This document shows, piece after piece, positions 11,782-23,700 of a stretch of DNA of 64,000 bases (its first letter is position 1; each line of letters opens with the position of its first letter). Source of the DNA: Thozetella sp. PMI_491. Its lineage: Eukaryota > Ascomycota > Sordariomycetes > Chaetosphaeriales > Chaetosphaeriaceae. A program made the position numbers and the translations under genes. Under the pieces are notes generated by a model that ran no database searches, was not told the DNA's origin, and saw only the letters and a list, made by a program, of their open reading frames with translations. The stretch spans positions 186,001 to 250,000 of the forward strand of contig MU270022.1 in NCBI GenBank assembly GCA_021432635.1, in the 5' to 3' direction.

Positions 11782-13128
11782 ATGGATCTGGCATATGACC
11801 ACATCCAGGAGCAGTCCTACCGCAAGGACAACGAAAGCTCCACCGCCGCCAGCGACGACGCCGACAAGAAGCCAAAAGAGCAGCAGCCAACGCTGAACGC
11901 CGAGTTCCAGGATGCCTACCGTGCATTCTCCTCTAGCCCCTGGGGCGCGCGGATTGGAGGCTTCTTGGGCAACGTCGTGAAGCAGGTAGGGGACAGGCAA
12001 TCAGTGGAGCTGGGGGCTCACCGACTTCGTGATCTAACCTACCTCGCACTCTAGGGCGAGTCCGTTTACCGGGAGGCCGAGAAAGAGCTTACGGCCGTCG
12101 GCCATGATGCTACGCGAGGTTTCACGGACCTACGAGACTCCATCATCAGCCGCACCCGCTCCCTGTCTCTCGCTACGAGCCTACCCCCGGGGGACGCCAG
12201 CGCAAGCCGGGACGCCGCCGGCACGACCCCAACCGGGACTAACGACATTTCGTCGGAGGAAGCCCTCAAGGAGTCAGAGACCGTGCTCTCGAGGCTCAAG
12301 GGTGAGGCGGCGAAGCGCCTCAAAGATCTTCAAAAAGCCGAGGATGCTGCCGACGAGGCGCTCCTGCGGTTCGGCTCGAACCTGCGGGATTTCCTCAAAG
12401 ACGCCATCAGCGTGACGCCCCCAACCCCCGGTACTGGCAGCCAGGGCAGCACGGTCCTGTTTGAAAGCAAAGACGCCCAGGGGAAGCGGGTCATCCACAC
12501 CTCCCGCTTCGATGCCCAGTTGCATGTAATTCACACCAACACCGAGAGCTTCACGAAGGACCCCACCGGGTCGGAATACGAGGAGTGGACGAAGAACTTT
12601 GATATCGAGAAGAAGACGAGCGACATCGCGGCGGATCTTGCCAAGTACCCCGAGCTGAGGACAACCATGGAAAAGCTCGTGCCAGATCAGATCCCTTACG
12701 CCAACTTCTGGCAGAGGTACTATTTCCTGAGGCACGGTATTGAGACCGCCGAGGCGAGGCGGCGCGATCTCCTCAAAGGTGTGTGCAAAAATAGACGGTC
12801 AAGTGCCTTCTAACCTAGGTGCTTTGCTAACCACTTGACAGCTGCCTCTGCCGAGGAGGAGGTTGGCTGGGATGAAGACTCGGACGATGAGGCCCCTAGC
12901 AAGGCTGCCCGGCCTGGATCGACCGGGTCTTCTACCACGATCCACCCGCCCGCCCAGAACCTACTCAAGCCCTCCGAGCCCCGAAAATCCAACGATGAGA
13001 AGTCGCAAGCCGATAGCGAGGCCAGCTACGATGTTGTCGGAGCCACCTCGGGAGTGCCCAGCCAGGCCCCGAGCAGCCCCAAGGAGTCCCGGAAGGGTGA
13101 TGATAGTGACGAGGAGGACTGGGAGTAA
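11782..13128 (+). CDS. BSD-domain protein, Dos2/SYAP1-like, 404 aa, 3 exons
   Basis: Exons 11782-11985, 12055-12778, 12842-13128 with matching phases. The N-terminal part ends in a segment (SSPWGARIGGFLGNVVKQ) typical of this family. A central helical region follows, and a BSD domain at about residues 232-298 holds the conserved EYEEWTKNF start and the Phe-Trp pair near residue 284 in ANFWQRYYFLRH. The tail is acidic and Ser-rich and ends DSDEEDWE. BSD domains occur in TFIIH p62 and in synapse-associated or Dos2-like proteins; the single BSD plus the overall plan fits the fungal Dos2 group, whose exact role is poorly known. The gene is convergent with TSR2, 244 bp between stop codons. Confidence 0.85.
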
Positions 13129-13372
13129 GGCTCCATGGGTATGGAGCACAAGCGTGAGTGTGTTGTTGCGGACGGGACGCAGCGGTTCTGCATCCCGGAA
13201 GTTTTCTTCGTTGGGCAGGATGGCGTTCACCTGGTGGCACCTTTTCCTTGCCGTATACCTCTGGTGGCGGCCGTCGCGGCCGTAATCGTTCTTGCCGTCT
13301 AGCCTGCATCTCAAAGTCGTCGTTGTGTCTGCTGGCTCCGTAGCCTCCCCCGCAACTAGTTCGATGCCCCGT

Positions 13373-14076
13373 TTATCTTTTCTTCCTCGTGACTGTCGTG
13401 AAGCCGTCCTCGTCCACCTCGGGTGCCGCCTTTTCCCGTGGAGGAGCTGCTTGCGCATCCCCCATCTCTACATCTCCGTCTCCATCCTCATCTTCCCCAT
13501 CCTCGTCAGTGTCCCAGTCGGTGTCGTCGTCCTGGTCTTCCGCCTTGGTGAACAGGGCCGTCACCTTGCTCCCCTTCCGGGCCTCCCACCGCCGCCGGAG
13601 CCCGTCAACCTCGTCGAACTTGCCGCGCAGTACCTCGGCCCGCATCCGCATTATCTGCTCGGCCGTCTCGAAGGCAGAGTCATCGTCGACGCTCACTTCG
13701 AACTCATCCTGCATCACCTGGACGAGGACGGTCTCGACATCAAACTGCTCAGGCTCGTCGTCCGCGTCGGCGCCGTCCTGTCCTTGCGACGGCTGCGCAG
13801 TGGTGGGCTTCGGCTTGCTAAGGTCCGGGAACAGGTCGACGATCGCGCCGGCGAACCAGTCCCGCTTGTCCTCCGAATCCGGGCCGCCCCAGTGATTCTG
13901 CACTGCGAGGGTTAGGGCCGGCCAAAGATGCAATGCAAAGGCGATGCCTTGTTCAAAGTTTGCCTGACATGTCGCTAGAGAACGATGCACGGTTAATACA
14001 TGGCTATGAAAATACATGGGCGCCCTGGAGCATCCTTACCCAGCGAAGGAGCTTCTGGCCGCGAAGTGGAAGCCAT
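13373..14076 (-). CDS. TSR2: Pre-rRNA-processing protein TSR2, 212 aa, 2 exons
   Basis: Exons 14076-14040 and 13974-13373. The first exon codes for only 12 residues plus one base; splicing to the acceptor at 13975 restores a frame reading ATCQANFEQGIAFALHLWPA, the conserved opening of TSR2. The WGG motif (VQNHWGGPDS) and the helical domain follow, and the C-terminal third is a strongly acidic Asp/Glu stretch ending in a basic TRKKR. In yeast Tsr2 is the chaperone (escortin) for Rps26/eS26, releasing it from importin and delivering it to 90S/40S precursors; the acidic tail drives that release (family knowledge). The start was chosen because it is the only ATG giving a phase-compatible first exon. 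Confidence 0.92.
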
Positions 14077-15322
14077 GGCGTAGGGTTTCTCACAACCGCA
14101 GGGGGGCAATATCTGCGTGTGTTGATGGGGATGGAGGGGTCGCTTTGGTGGGGTGAAGTATTTTTTTTTCTTTCTATTCCTGCCAGGCTTATCGCATACA
14201 ATCAGGGGTTAGGGTCTGTCGAACAGCCAATTTTGTTCCATGCCTTTGTCGCTGCTTTCTTGCCCCTGCATGATTTGAAAAGAATCTCATCAGTAGACTA
14301 GATGTGGCATATCGATTAACTGCTCGGCATTAACTCTCCGTCGATAAATCTCACTTCTTGACAAATCGATAAATGATAAGATTTATGAAGGGCGGCTTCT
14401 CCTTGGCTATCCATAAATCGTGAGGACCGAAATACATCTGGGCTAGCCAGCACAGAACCCACATCAGGTTTAGAGTCGTTAAAAACGCCTTGCTTCTCCT
14501 GCCATGTTCTCAGGACAAACCTCTGTTCTTTGGCACCAAAAAAGGAAGTATTGGTAGCCACTTACGTGGCTGTGTAGGCACTCAGATGACAATGTTCACC
14601 AAGGTAGATTACATGATCGTGGCCTTATTGGTACATGCCCCGTAGGGAAAGAAATCGAGGCCAACGCTGTTCTAAAAAGCACTGGTATAGATTAGTTGAC
14701 TAGATGTCTCCTAGGGAAGGGAGCCAGTTGACGAGAATTCCAGCTTTCGCCTAGCCGTATCTTCCCCTGTACAGCAACTCCTCTTATTGAGCTTGTCCTG
14801 CTGACTGCATGATCAATGTACTTCTTAACAGACCAATCGGGTGCACTACTTAGCCCAGGGTGGGACGTAAGCCTGGAGATATCCCAATAACAACATCTAG
14901 CGACGACAGTTTTCGCACACTCGGCCCATCACATCAGCAATTCCCGCCTCCATTTTTAAATGCTGATGCTGCCAATCTGGCGGCCCAAAGCGACATACGT
15001 GTGAACTCCCAAGCTTCTCGATCGCCGTCTAAGCGACGTCGAGACCCATCACAGCTGTCTGCGGGACGACCTGCCCGTATACGGACGTCGGCAGCCGGCA
15101 CTGCGAGGCAGGAGCAAGGAGTTTTTCTCCTCGTGGCCTCTCGTGTCTCCTGAAGGCGGAATGTGCGTGCTCGAGTCCCTCTATCCACCTCCAACTCTCG
15201 TGTTCTCGCCCTGGTTTCCTTCCACCGGCACCTTACGAGCCGCTCTTGGGCTACTTATGGCCCACTGCTGTCGTGAGCGACGGGCTCACGCCCTCGCACC
15301 ACGCCAAGTCCTTCTTGCCCCC
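14077..15322. other. Intergenic region with an AT-rich patch
   Basis: 1.25 kb between the TSR2 start and the Fmp52 stop. About 14300-14420 is clearly richer in A+T than the surroundings and carries repeated GATAAAT/ATAAATC words. A minus-strand frame from 14561 to 14316 encodes 81 residues without recognisable similarity. The patch could be a decayed repeat, but no terminal repeats or transposase motifs are visible. Confidence 0.4.
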
Positions 15323-16024
15323 TTAACTCAACCATTCCGTCCTTCCCAGCCGCACAATATCAGCACACTCAATGACCCAATACTTCGCTGGCGCCTTTCC
15401 CTCGTTAGCCAGCTTGGCTGCGTGCACGGCAGCCCTGGCGATGACTTCGGCATCCTGGCCGAGCATGTCCTGTGCCCCCTGGCTAATAAAGCGGCCTAGG
15501 CCGCGGATGACGGCGTTTAGAGCGCCACCACCGACATGTGGGACCTCGCGCTCTCCTAGGATCGCGCCGGGGCGAAGAATAATAGCCTGCTCGAAGTCGA
15601 GGGCCTTGATGGAATCCTCGACGCCCTGCTTCATCTTGGAGTACGGGACGGACGAAGAGAGCATGCCGCGAGTGCCCGCGCTGGAGATGAAGACGTAAGT
15701 CCGAGTGCCGACCTTCTTGGCGGCCTGGGCGAGTTCGACGTTGAGGTCGTGGTCGATCTTCCACTGCGGCTGTATGCCCCCAGCCTGGGCACGCGTCGTG
15801 CCTACGGCGGCGAAGACGGTTGATGGGGTGGGCGAGAGAGCCGCGAGCTTGGTAGCCCACTGCGACGTGTCGGCCTCGATCGTTGCCTGCAACTTTGGCC
15901 CCTCGGCCTTGGGGGCGCGGCGCGAGATGGTTTGCACGACGCCAAAGGTATCACTAGCAAGCGCCGTTGTGAGAATATGCGCGCCGACGAGGCCGGTGCA
16001 GCCGAAGATTGCAGTAGCAGCCAT
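15323..16024 (-). CDS. FMP52: Fmp52-like mitochondrial NAD(P)-binding protein, 233 aa, single exon
   Basis: The start at 16024 is the first in-frame ATG and gives the family N-terminus MAATAIFGCTGLVGAHIL, a Rossmann dinucleotide-binding turn. The rest matches the atypical short-chain dehydrogenase fold seen in Fmp52 and the TIP30-like group: VFAAVGTTRAQAGG, then VFISSAGTRGM with a Ser-x(10)-Tyr-x-x-x-Lys pattern in SSSVPYSKMKQG, and AIILRPGAILGERE. Length fits the family (about 230 residues). Fmp52 of yeast was found in the mitochondrial outer membrane proteome; its substrate is unknown. The gene is divergent from riboflavin kinase, with 1.2 kb between starts. Confidence 0.9.
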   Translation of the reverse strand: MAATAIFGCTGLVGAHILTTALASDTFGVVQTISRRAPKAEGPKLQATIEADTSQWATKLAALSPTPSTVFAAVGTTRAQAGGIQPQWKIDHDLNVELAQAAKKVGTRTYVFISSAGTRGMLSSSVPYSKMKQGVEDSIKALDFEQAIILRPGAILGEREVPHVGGGALNAVIRGLGRFISQGAQDMLGQDAEVIARAAVHAAKLANEGKAPAKYWVIECADIVRLGRTEWLS

Positions 16025-17220
16025 TTGCAGAATCTGTGTTGATCGTGCTGGTGCAGAATCAATGGATTGTGCGCTGCTCCAGGATGGCTGAAGCGCACGA
16101 GTCAAGCTTGCAAGGAAGTCGCCGGAGGTGTACACAAAGGATGCACAAGGCACGCGAGGTGCCTTAATCTATGACGCAAGGGGGACGCAGAAAAGCCAGG
16201 TGTCGCGGGCCAGGCCTCGGCCCTACCTTACCGCGGCGACCCTGTCACCACCCAACTCGCTGCTAAATAGGTAGAGTAGGTACTGCCCTCCCTGCCATGC
16301 TCTCTTCTGTCGGCAACAGCCCCATCCAAGGTAGGAGCGGGAAGCGAGGCGGCAGTTTGGATTAGACCGAAGTCCGACGACGAACCTAACGCAAAAGAGC
16401 TGCTACGGAGAACATACAGAAATCCAGAGAGGAGACGGAGGTATGGATTAGGCCGGCAAGGCTACGGTTTGGAGCAAATATCCGTCCAAAGCTGACTCCC
16501 CGTTACGGAATAAATGACCCTCGGGCCAAAAAGTGCTAGCTGGGCAAGCTTTGACGGAAGCGAGGCCACCGGCGCGGCTGCAAGAGCCGAGGGAACCCTG
16601 GGGCCCTGCGCAGGGGACCTCTCAGATGAAGTGGAAGAGTTTCCCTAGCTCGTCGGATCGTTCCGACACCATGGTTCTCGCGTAGGTGGGAAGGGACGGC
16701 AGCAACTCAGCAGCTCCGCAGCTCAGCAGCTGTACATAAGGTACATATCTAAATAATGCCAAGCTACAGTAGGCACGGTGCTGCTATCCTACCTCAGCCC
16801 AGCTATCCATGTACAGAACGCAACTGTATTGTATGCACTTCTTTCGTTAGGTACTGTACATAGGCGCGTGTCCCTCGCTGTACCTAGGTCTGCACAGCAC
16901 TGGGGTTCTGTCGCACGGGTCCTCCCTCGCAAATCCGATCGGGCCGCTGATAACAAAATAGCGATTGCCCCGCCCCCGCCGTCGTGCTTACCCAACTTTC
17001 CCACCCGTCGGAGCGAATAGAGTCACCGGCGAGCGAGGCTCTAAGTGAATCGCCCACCAGCCACCACACACCGCTTCCTTCCAGACTTGCCCTCTCCTTG
17101 AAGCCCACGACAGCACTCCTGGCCGGTCTTTCCCTGCTCGCAACCTGTCGTTCCAGCTACCCCTCGCAACCGCTTTCTGGGCTCTCCCCGTCCAACAACT
17201 TGGAACCCCTCACCGGCGCA
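16025..17220. promoter_or_regulatory. Divergent promoter region of FMP52 and FMN1
   Basis: 1.2 kb between the two start codons without a coding signal. It contains several GTAC-centred words, including TAGGTACTGTAC at 16848-16859 and GTACCTAGG near 16880, which recur elsewhere in the window (for example at 47492). The last 200 nt before 17221 are pyrimidine-rich, consistent with the FMN1 leader. No TATA box is convincing. Confidence 0.45.
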
Positions 17221-17817
17221 ATGTCCCCCCGCCCTCTCGTCCTCGGCCCCGAGACGGGCCCTGAAGCCCCTTATCCGCTCCGCATGGAAGGCAAGGTCAT
17301 CAGCGGCTTCGGGCGCGGGTCTAAGGAGCTGGGCATCCCGACTGCGAACCTCCCGGTAGACTCCTCCGTGACCCCGTGGATCGCCGACATCAAGTCGGGT
17401 GTTTACTTTGGGTGGGCGGCACTGCGCCTGCCTGCCGCGCACCCAAACCAGGCTACCGCCGATTCAGCCGAATCGGCCCAGGCGAGCTCCAGCTTCAGCC
17501 TCTATCCTATGGTCATGAGCATTGGCTACAATCCCTTCTACAAAAACACGGTGCGGTCCGCCGAGGTACACGTGCTACACCAGTTCGCTGAGGACTTCTA
17601 TGGCGTGGAGATGCGCCTGCTGCTGGCGGGCTTCATCCGCGAGGAGAAAGACTACTCCGGCCTAGAGGCGCTGATCGAGGACATTAACATCGACTGCGAC
17701 GTCGCGAGGAAGAGCTTGGACCGAGACGCATGGAGGCCGAAGGAGACAGGCAAGGGCACATTGGATGGTAGCTGGTTGGTACGGCCCAGCGAAGAAGCCA
17801 ACGGCCCAGCGGCCTAG
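17221..17817 (+). CDS. FMN1: Riboflavin kinase, 198 aa, single exon
   Basis: Phosphorylates riboflavin to FMN with ATP, the first committed step of flavin cofactor formation. The conserved flavokinase elements are all present: GRGSKELGIPTANLP (31-45) with the PTAN motif at 40-43 that binds Mg-ATP, the GVYFGWA strand, IGYNPFYKN, and the catalytic Glu at about residue 115 in SAEVHVLH, followed by DFYG and the FIREEKDYSGLEAL helix. A Ser/Ala-rich loop (about residues 75-92) is inserted between strands. The frame is open upstream for 79 more codons but holds no in-frame ATG before 17221; that stretch is most likely leader. This is the monofunctional eukaryotic enzyme, with no FAD synthetase part. 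Confidence 0.95.
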   Translation: MSPRPLVLGPETGPEAPYPLRMEGKVISGFGRGSKELGIPTANLPVDSSVTPWIADIKSGVYFGWAALRLPAAHPNQATADSAESAQASSSFSLYPMVMSIGYNPFYKNTVRSAEVHVLHQFAEDFYGVEMRLLLAGFIREEKDYSGLEALIEDINIDCDVARKSLDRDAWRPKETGKGTLDGSWLVRPSEEANGPAA

Positions 17818-18394
17818 GCAAGAAGATAGGGGGGCTGAGGCGAAGGTGGGGAAAAGGGTGCGAGGGTTTTAGATTCGCTTTTCAACGGCGGCGTTACCTG
17901 GCACCTGCCCGGTTGGAATGCTTCGGATACAGGAAGAGGGCCTTATGAACCGGCCAGAGCCATGATTTTATAGACGGTGGCAGACGGTGTCACCTAGAGA
18001 GACTGGATACCGGCGCCGTTCGATGGACGTCTACTTCCAGGGTCCCAATGAAAACGCGCATGGATGCGTATGTTCAATTGTGCCAGCTCGGTCGTTCCCA
18101 ACTGGATTCGACGAATAACCGAGACTGTTTACTCATGGAAGGGTATGGTCATGAAGCGAACCCAAAATGCCCGTGGCCCCTGAAGGCGTCTCTTCCCGAG
18201 AGAGTTAGGTATATCCCGTCCTGAAAAAGCAATGGTCCAAACACCACATATATGCCGCCCTGTCCCCCCCCGATTGACCTCTCTTCCTTCCTCTTTCATT
18301 CACTCCCTCACTCTCTTTTTGGGGCACTTCCCGTCCCAGAATGCTAAACTAGCCAACGAACAGCGGCGTAAAGAGACACGCAACCAGGAGAGAA
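17818..18394. other. Convergent 3' region between FMN1 and the ERT1-like gene
   Basis: 577 bp between two stop codons, expected to hold both 3' untranslated regions. No coding or RNA gene signal was seen. Confidence 0.5.
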
Positions 18395-20744
18395 TCAGAC
18401 AGCCAGCTGGTTGTGATTGCGATAGTAACATGGAAGAAACTAGAGACATTAGCTGCCTGCGAAGATGTAGCCCAGTATGCTCGACGAAGGCTTACATTCA
18501 CAATTATCATCATGGGTATGTCGAAAGTGTCCCGCTTGATGGCGAACGTGTAACTGCACTCTAGCCTGCCGTCTTTCTCGAGCTTCGAGATGCCGTGCTC
18601 ACCGTCGATCTTAGCCACCCGATTGCTCAAAATACTACTCCGGGGGTCCTTCTGAAGGGTCTCGTCGACAGTAGCCGACATGGCATCGATGTTCGCTTGC
18701 GTCCGATACTTGAGAAGCCGGCACTTCCTGTACACCTTGCCCCGGCTGTCATTAAAAGCCAGGTGCGCGTAATCCTCGTAGAATTCGATGACGCTGTCAT
18801 CGTCCATGAGCTCCGCGAGGAATACAGGTTGATCAGGACGGTCGGCTGCCGGGTCTGAGTTCATGCCCCTTAGCTGGGGAGTTGTGAGGCCCCCCTTTCC
18901 GGAGGACGAGCCGGACCGCAATCCGCTACCCGTGTTGACGTTGAGGTTGGGCTCCTTGCCCAGCAGAACCTCCTTCGTCCATCCTGTCAACGCTGTGAAT
19001 TCCTTGTTCACCCCAGCCAGTTCCCCAGAACGCCTGCATGCAATGGCCGGGCTTGAACACTGGAGCATGAAGTCCTCATACTCAAACAGCGCGCGCTGGA
19101 ATGACTTCTCCATGAACACCAAATCAAGCCTGTTCAGGGTCCTCATGCAAGAGATAAGGGGAGAGCGAATGCTGGCCAAGGCTTTGGCGATCCGGAGGGA
19201 CTGGTCCTTCGAAAACCGTTTCTGAACATGGGCAATCAGGCTGTGGAAGCTACTCACATAAGGGAATGGCTCCTTCACCGACTCGTAGATGTATGAAGGG
19301 TCGCGCTGCCGTTTGCCCAGGACGGACTGGGGGCCAATCCTAGCGAGGGTGGCCTTGGCCTTGGGTCGTGCGAGCACCGCGCTCGCCGCTCCGGGGGGTG
19401 CGGAATACGTGGCCGTGGTAGGAGAGCCTTCGAACCCAAAGGTTGTCGGCTGGGGACTGTTATTTTCGGTACTCGGACTTTGGAGACTGGAGGGGCCAGC
19501 CGCGATTGCGTAGGCATGTGGCAGCCCGTGCTGAAGATTGCCCTGTGAGTATATTCCATTCCCGTTCTGGTCCAGGCCGAGGAAGTCATTTACCATGCTA
19601 CCGTTCTCGTAAACTTTATTTTCAAACTGGCCAGCGCCATTCCCATATACGCTGGAGAAAGTTGCGTCCCCGGAGCCTTGCTGCGAGATGGAGGGATCTC
19701 TCGGGGGCGTCTGAGCTGCCCCAGACGACATGTGGCCAAGCATACCAAATTCCATGGCACCGTACTGACTGCCAAAGTTGAGGCCTTCTAGGTTGAAGTT
19801 GAAAAGGGCCGGGTTACTAGGGTCAAACAGGGCCGGCGTGAATCCGGCCGCCATCTCATTTGTTACCTGAGGGACCGTGATGCCGCCAAGTGGATTCGTT
19901 GGGGCCTGGAAGGTAGGAGACACCGGGGACGGTTGGTTTCCAAACGGTAAGGCGTCCTGTATTGTGGCCATTGGGGTTCCTGTCGTTGTCGAGAAGGTTG
20001 GGAACCCGGAAGTATTCGACTGGGAAGGAGAGAAGAAAGGTGGGACGTTGTTTGTCGACGCTTCCGAACCCGAATTGGACTGATGTCGGCTGTTATTTGG
20101 CCGATTTGCTTGTGGCTTTTGGTCAAAGCTGGGCCCCAGGACATCTCGCAGCGCCTCTGGAGGAGCGTCGTGAAGGTATTTGGCCTTCTTTCGCACGCCG
20201 TCTTGGCAAGCATCTGCTAGCCCGCGCTTGATACATCTTTGGCAAGGACGTTCGTCTCCTACGCGCGGGGTTAGCTAGTGATCTCGGGCTCCTTGGACAG
20301 GAGCGCAGGTGCCGTTGCTACAGAACCTCGCCCACTCCACGGCAGAATAAAGGCCAGTACTGAAAAACTCGAGCTACGTAAATACTTAAAGGCTGCGTCG
20401 CCGAGACGGGCTGCCATAGATCCCGCGAGACACATCCATGAAACACACGAGGTGGGAAAGGAGATAGTAGGGACGAAGTATAACCTACCACATGTAAGAT
20501 GAGCTCTCTGACATGCATAACAAGCACGCCGAGCCTTCTTTCTCCTTGGACGCATAGGGTCCTTCGGGTCGTACTTCTTCTTGACTTCCCCATTTCCATC
20601 AGCATCTGGGGAAGCGTGGTTGCCGTCCATTTTGTCGAGTTCGTCTTTGAGTTGCGAGTCAGGGTCGTGCTCGTCGTACTCGTTCTCACTTTCAGACAGG
20701 GCAGCTGAGACGTCTGCCTCGCCAGGTTCTTGTACTTCCGACAT
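18395..20744 (-). CDS. Zn(II)2Cys6 transcription activator of gluconeogenesis (AcuK/ERT1-like), 687 aa, 3 exons
   Basis: Exons 20744-20489, 20258-18496 and 18439-18395. The zinc cluster spans C75-C103 ([12 protein letters not shown], then PCQRC after intron 1), with the 230-nt first intron placed inside the cluster. The middle is a long Asn/Ser/Pro/Gly-rich region, and a PAS-like domain follows ([20 protein letters not shown]) as in the ERT1/AcuK/AcuM family. The last exon is only 45 nt and gives the conserved end [15 protein letters not shown]; without this splice the conserved C-terminus is lost. Family members activate PEP carboxykinase and fructose-bisphosphatase genes during growth on gluconeogenic carbon. 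Whether this is the AcuK or the AcuM paralogue cannot be settled without a tree. Confidence 0.93.
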
Positions 20745-23700
20745 GGTGTCGCGGCTCTTATATAGCACAAGTACTCGTTCTCAAGCTGTCGGGCCAAGGC
20801 AATTCGAAGCCAGGTCAGCTCTTGCGACACCGCTGTGCTCCAAAATGCCGTATATCTTCTCTACCTCCGGACAAGGGGGGAAGAGCCGTGGTAGTAAGGT
20901 CCTTAGGCCCTTGACGGTCCTGCAGAGCAACTCAAGGTGTGGTGACACAGCACCACGAGTGATAAGCGCTGCACTATGAGCTGTGACCGGGGTTGACAGG
21001 CGTTGGAAGCTAGATTAGAACAAGATACCCGCTGCCTCGTACGGAGCAGGAGGTGAGGGATGCGGACGTGCGGGCGTGTGAGGCTGGTGTGGCAAGCGTA
21101 AAACTCGGACCCCTGGCGGGATTGCGGGAGTCGTGTGCACAGTGGCGGAGGAGCAGAGCACCACTTCTAACATCAATCGCCAGCACGGGGTTCGGCTCTG
21201 GCAGTTGTGCACTTCCGTGATGTATTTTATTGACCGACGGGCTGGCAAATGACGGGCCCAGCTGGTGATGAGCGGAACACAATGACAGAGTGCTGTCTCG
21301 TATTTGAGCAGCAGCCACTGGACCACTCCAATAGTCTCGTGGCCGGCAGGTTTGAGGCGTTCTTGTACCACGTCCTGGCACACCTGAGGAGAAGATATGG
21401 ATCTCTCGCGGCCGAGGGAGGCAGGGTGGGTAGTGTAGCGGAGGGACGAGAGACTCGTGGGCGTCCGTAAGGTCACGCGACAGCAGGCAGGGCAGGGTCT
21501 CTGGGGCTTCTGGAGCGCGCCCGTGGGGAGGACTGCAGTGTAGTCGGCAAGGCGATAGGACAAGGTCGATCTGCAGCCACCCGTGGATTAATTCCTATCT
21601 GCATCCGAGGCCCTCAGTAGGGACCTATGGAGAGGCTGGAGAGGTGGGTGGGCGATTCGACACGGCTCGAGGACCTCGTAAAGGACCGGAGGGCGCTGGT
21701 CGATAGCCGCCTCGTGCTTCCGGCGTCGCGAGGGCCGTGTGGCCGGGTAGAGATGCCGAGGAGGGGAGAGTGGCGGAAGAGCGGACGTCGGGGTGCGGTC
21801 GCGCTGGTGCGCCGCAATTGAGGGGCCGGATGAGAAAGAGTTGGCAGGCTCGATTGCGACGGCTCGGGCGAGGGCTTGGCAGGTGGGGTGAAAATCAGCA
21901 TCGATCAGGCAAGCCTCTCTTTTCTCGCGCCTCCACCCGGGACTGGATTAGTCCCCAGCACCAAGCCTAGCATCACACGGGCGTCCGGAGCGAAGGAGGT
22001 GTGGCGGCGTGGCCCTAGGCCGTCAATTGGCAACTCAAGATGTCAGGAATCGTCTCAACTCAGCTCTGGCGTAGAGGAGCAACACGGGCAGGGGAGCTAA
22101 GAAAAATGCTAGGCTGCGGGGTTTTTGGAGTCTGTCCCAAGGGAAAAAATGGCAGCGTCGACCTTGGAACCGCTCTGCCCCCAACTGGCACCAATCGACG
22201 GGCGTCCTATTGGCGGGAGGAAGACTGACATTTCCCGACGACACCCGCTCATGTACCGGGTACAAGCCTTGGCGCCAGAACCCCAGCAAATACCAGCCCG
22301 GTGGACCGAGACATGGCAGTACCAGTGACCGCCCTGCGCCACAAGCTTGGGTTCCTGATACCCGAGGGATAGTCGGCCTTGGGTCCGACTAGGAAGCCTT
22401 CCGAGGTCTCTTAACATTGTCCTTCATTGCCCAGGCAAACATACGCCCCCCTTCGTTTCCGGGGCTCTGTTGTGGGTTTCTCCCAGCAAGGCAGGGTCGA
22501 ATTGTAGGGCGAGTCGGTCCAGCAGCATGGAATGGCCAAGGCCGCGAGAGGAACGTTGCCAGCACCATAATCCAAATTAAACTTCAAACTCCCTCCACAC
22601 CTTTGTCGTTGAACTCTGCAGAGACGGAAAAAGTACGGACGGTTTTCACCTCCAGGCCTTGGCATCTTGGCAGACTTAGACTTGGGTCTCTCCTCTTTTT
22701 TTTTGACGGCCTTGAAACTAAGACAGCAGAATGCATCCATCCCGCCCTGCATACGAACTGGTGGCGTCCAAGCATCGGCCCCTGACGAGTAGGCCAAGCA
22801 CTTGTGCAAGAGTGAACATCCCGGCACCGGACATTTCGTCCACGGCCAGGCTTGACGAAGAACCACCAGTGTTGGCACTGCTCATGCCATGTCAATCACG
22901 CCCTCGTTTGCATGTGCGATTGGTGTGCGCTGGGCCTTCGGACAATCTAGAGCTGCAGCATGTATCACCGCGCGCTTCCTTCGCCTCTCGCCACTCGCCT
23001 CTCCTTTCACCTGCTCGCAGGTCTGCTTATCCTTTCCTGCAGACGCTCTGCGCTTGCACGGCAGACTATAGCGTCGGGAAGGAACAGGGAGGCTTGCAAG
23101 GCGTCACCGCGTATCATGAGTTTCCATTAGCGCGGCGGATAGGACGAGTAGTCATGCACAAGACGACGTGACCTGTTTCTCCATCTCCCTACTGCTGTGT
23201 CGATGCTTTGTCCAATGCGCACGTTGTACGCGTGATCCTCCTCTCCATCCCTACCCAAGAGCAGCTTCCCCGACTGGTCGCCCTTAGCAGGCTCCTACAG
23301 AATCGATGAGGCCTGGTGCTGATATCTTTCTTGGCGCGGCCGTGGCATGATGTTCTCCGGGCCACCAGCTCCGGCTGGGTCTGAGCCTGTCCTCCTCCTA
23401 CCTTGCTTTCCCTCGTCCTATCCAGCCCCCTGTCGACACCGAGATGTTACACGGAGCAAATTGGTGCATTTCCGGCCGAGTGCGCCCTCGTCACATCTCC
23501 AGGCTTTTTGCATTGTAGCGCGCCGACCGATTCGAAAGTACAAATGATGGAGTGTTGAGGCTGCGTGGTCCGTATTAAAAGCAGTCCGAACTCGGCCACT
23601 CTAGGTCACGGTAGCCAACCTTGCTCCCCCCTTCCTCCCTTCGCGTACGGTCTAGGGAAGCTGCAAGGCCCGGCAGTTTAGAACAGTACCTACTGCAGAT

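Noticed and set aside
14300-14420. AT-rich patch as a transposon relic mutated by repeat-induced point mutation
   Set aside because: Too short, with no terminal repeats, no target duplication and no transposase remnants; left as an unexplained composition shift.
16984-17220. 79-codon N-terminal extension of riboflavin kinase
   Set aside because: No in-frame ATG lies in the extension, and the family begins near the chosen Met at 17221.
20757-20764. TATATAAG on the minus strand as TATA box of the ERT1-like gene
   Set aside because: It lies only 13 nt from the ATG, so transcription would start inside the coding sequence; the leader is expected to be much longer.
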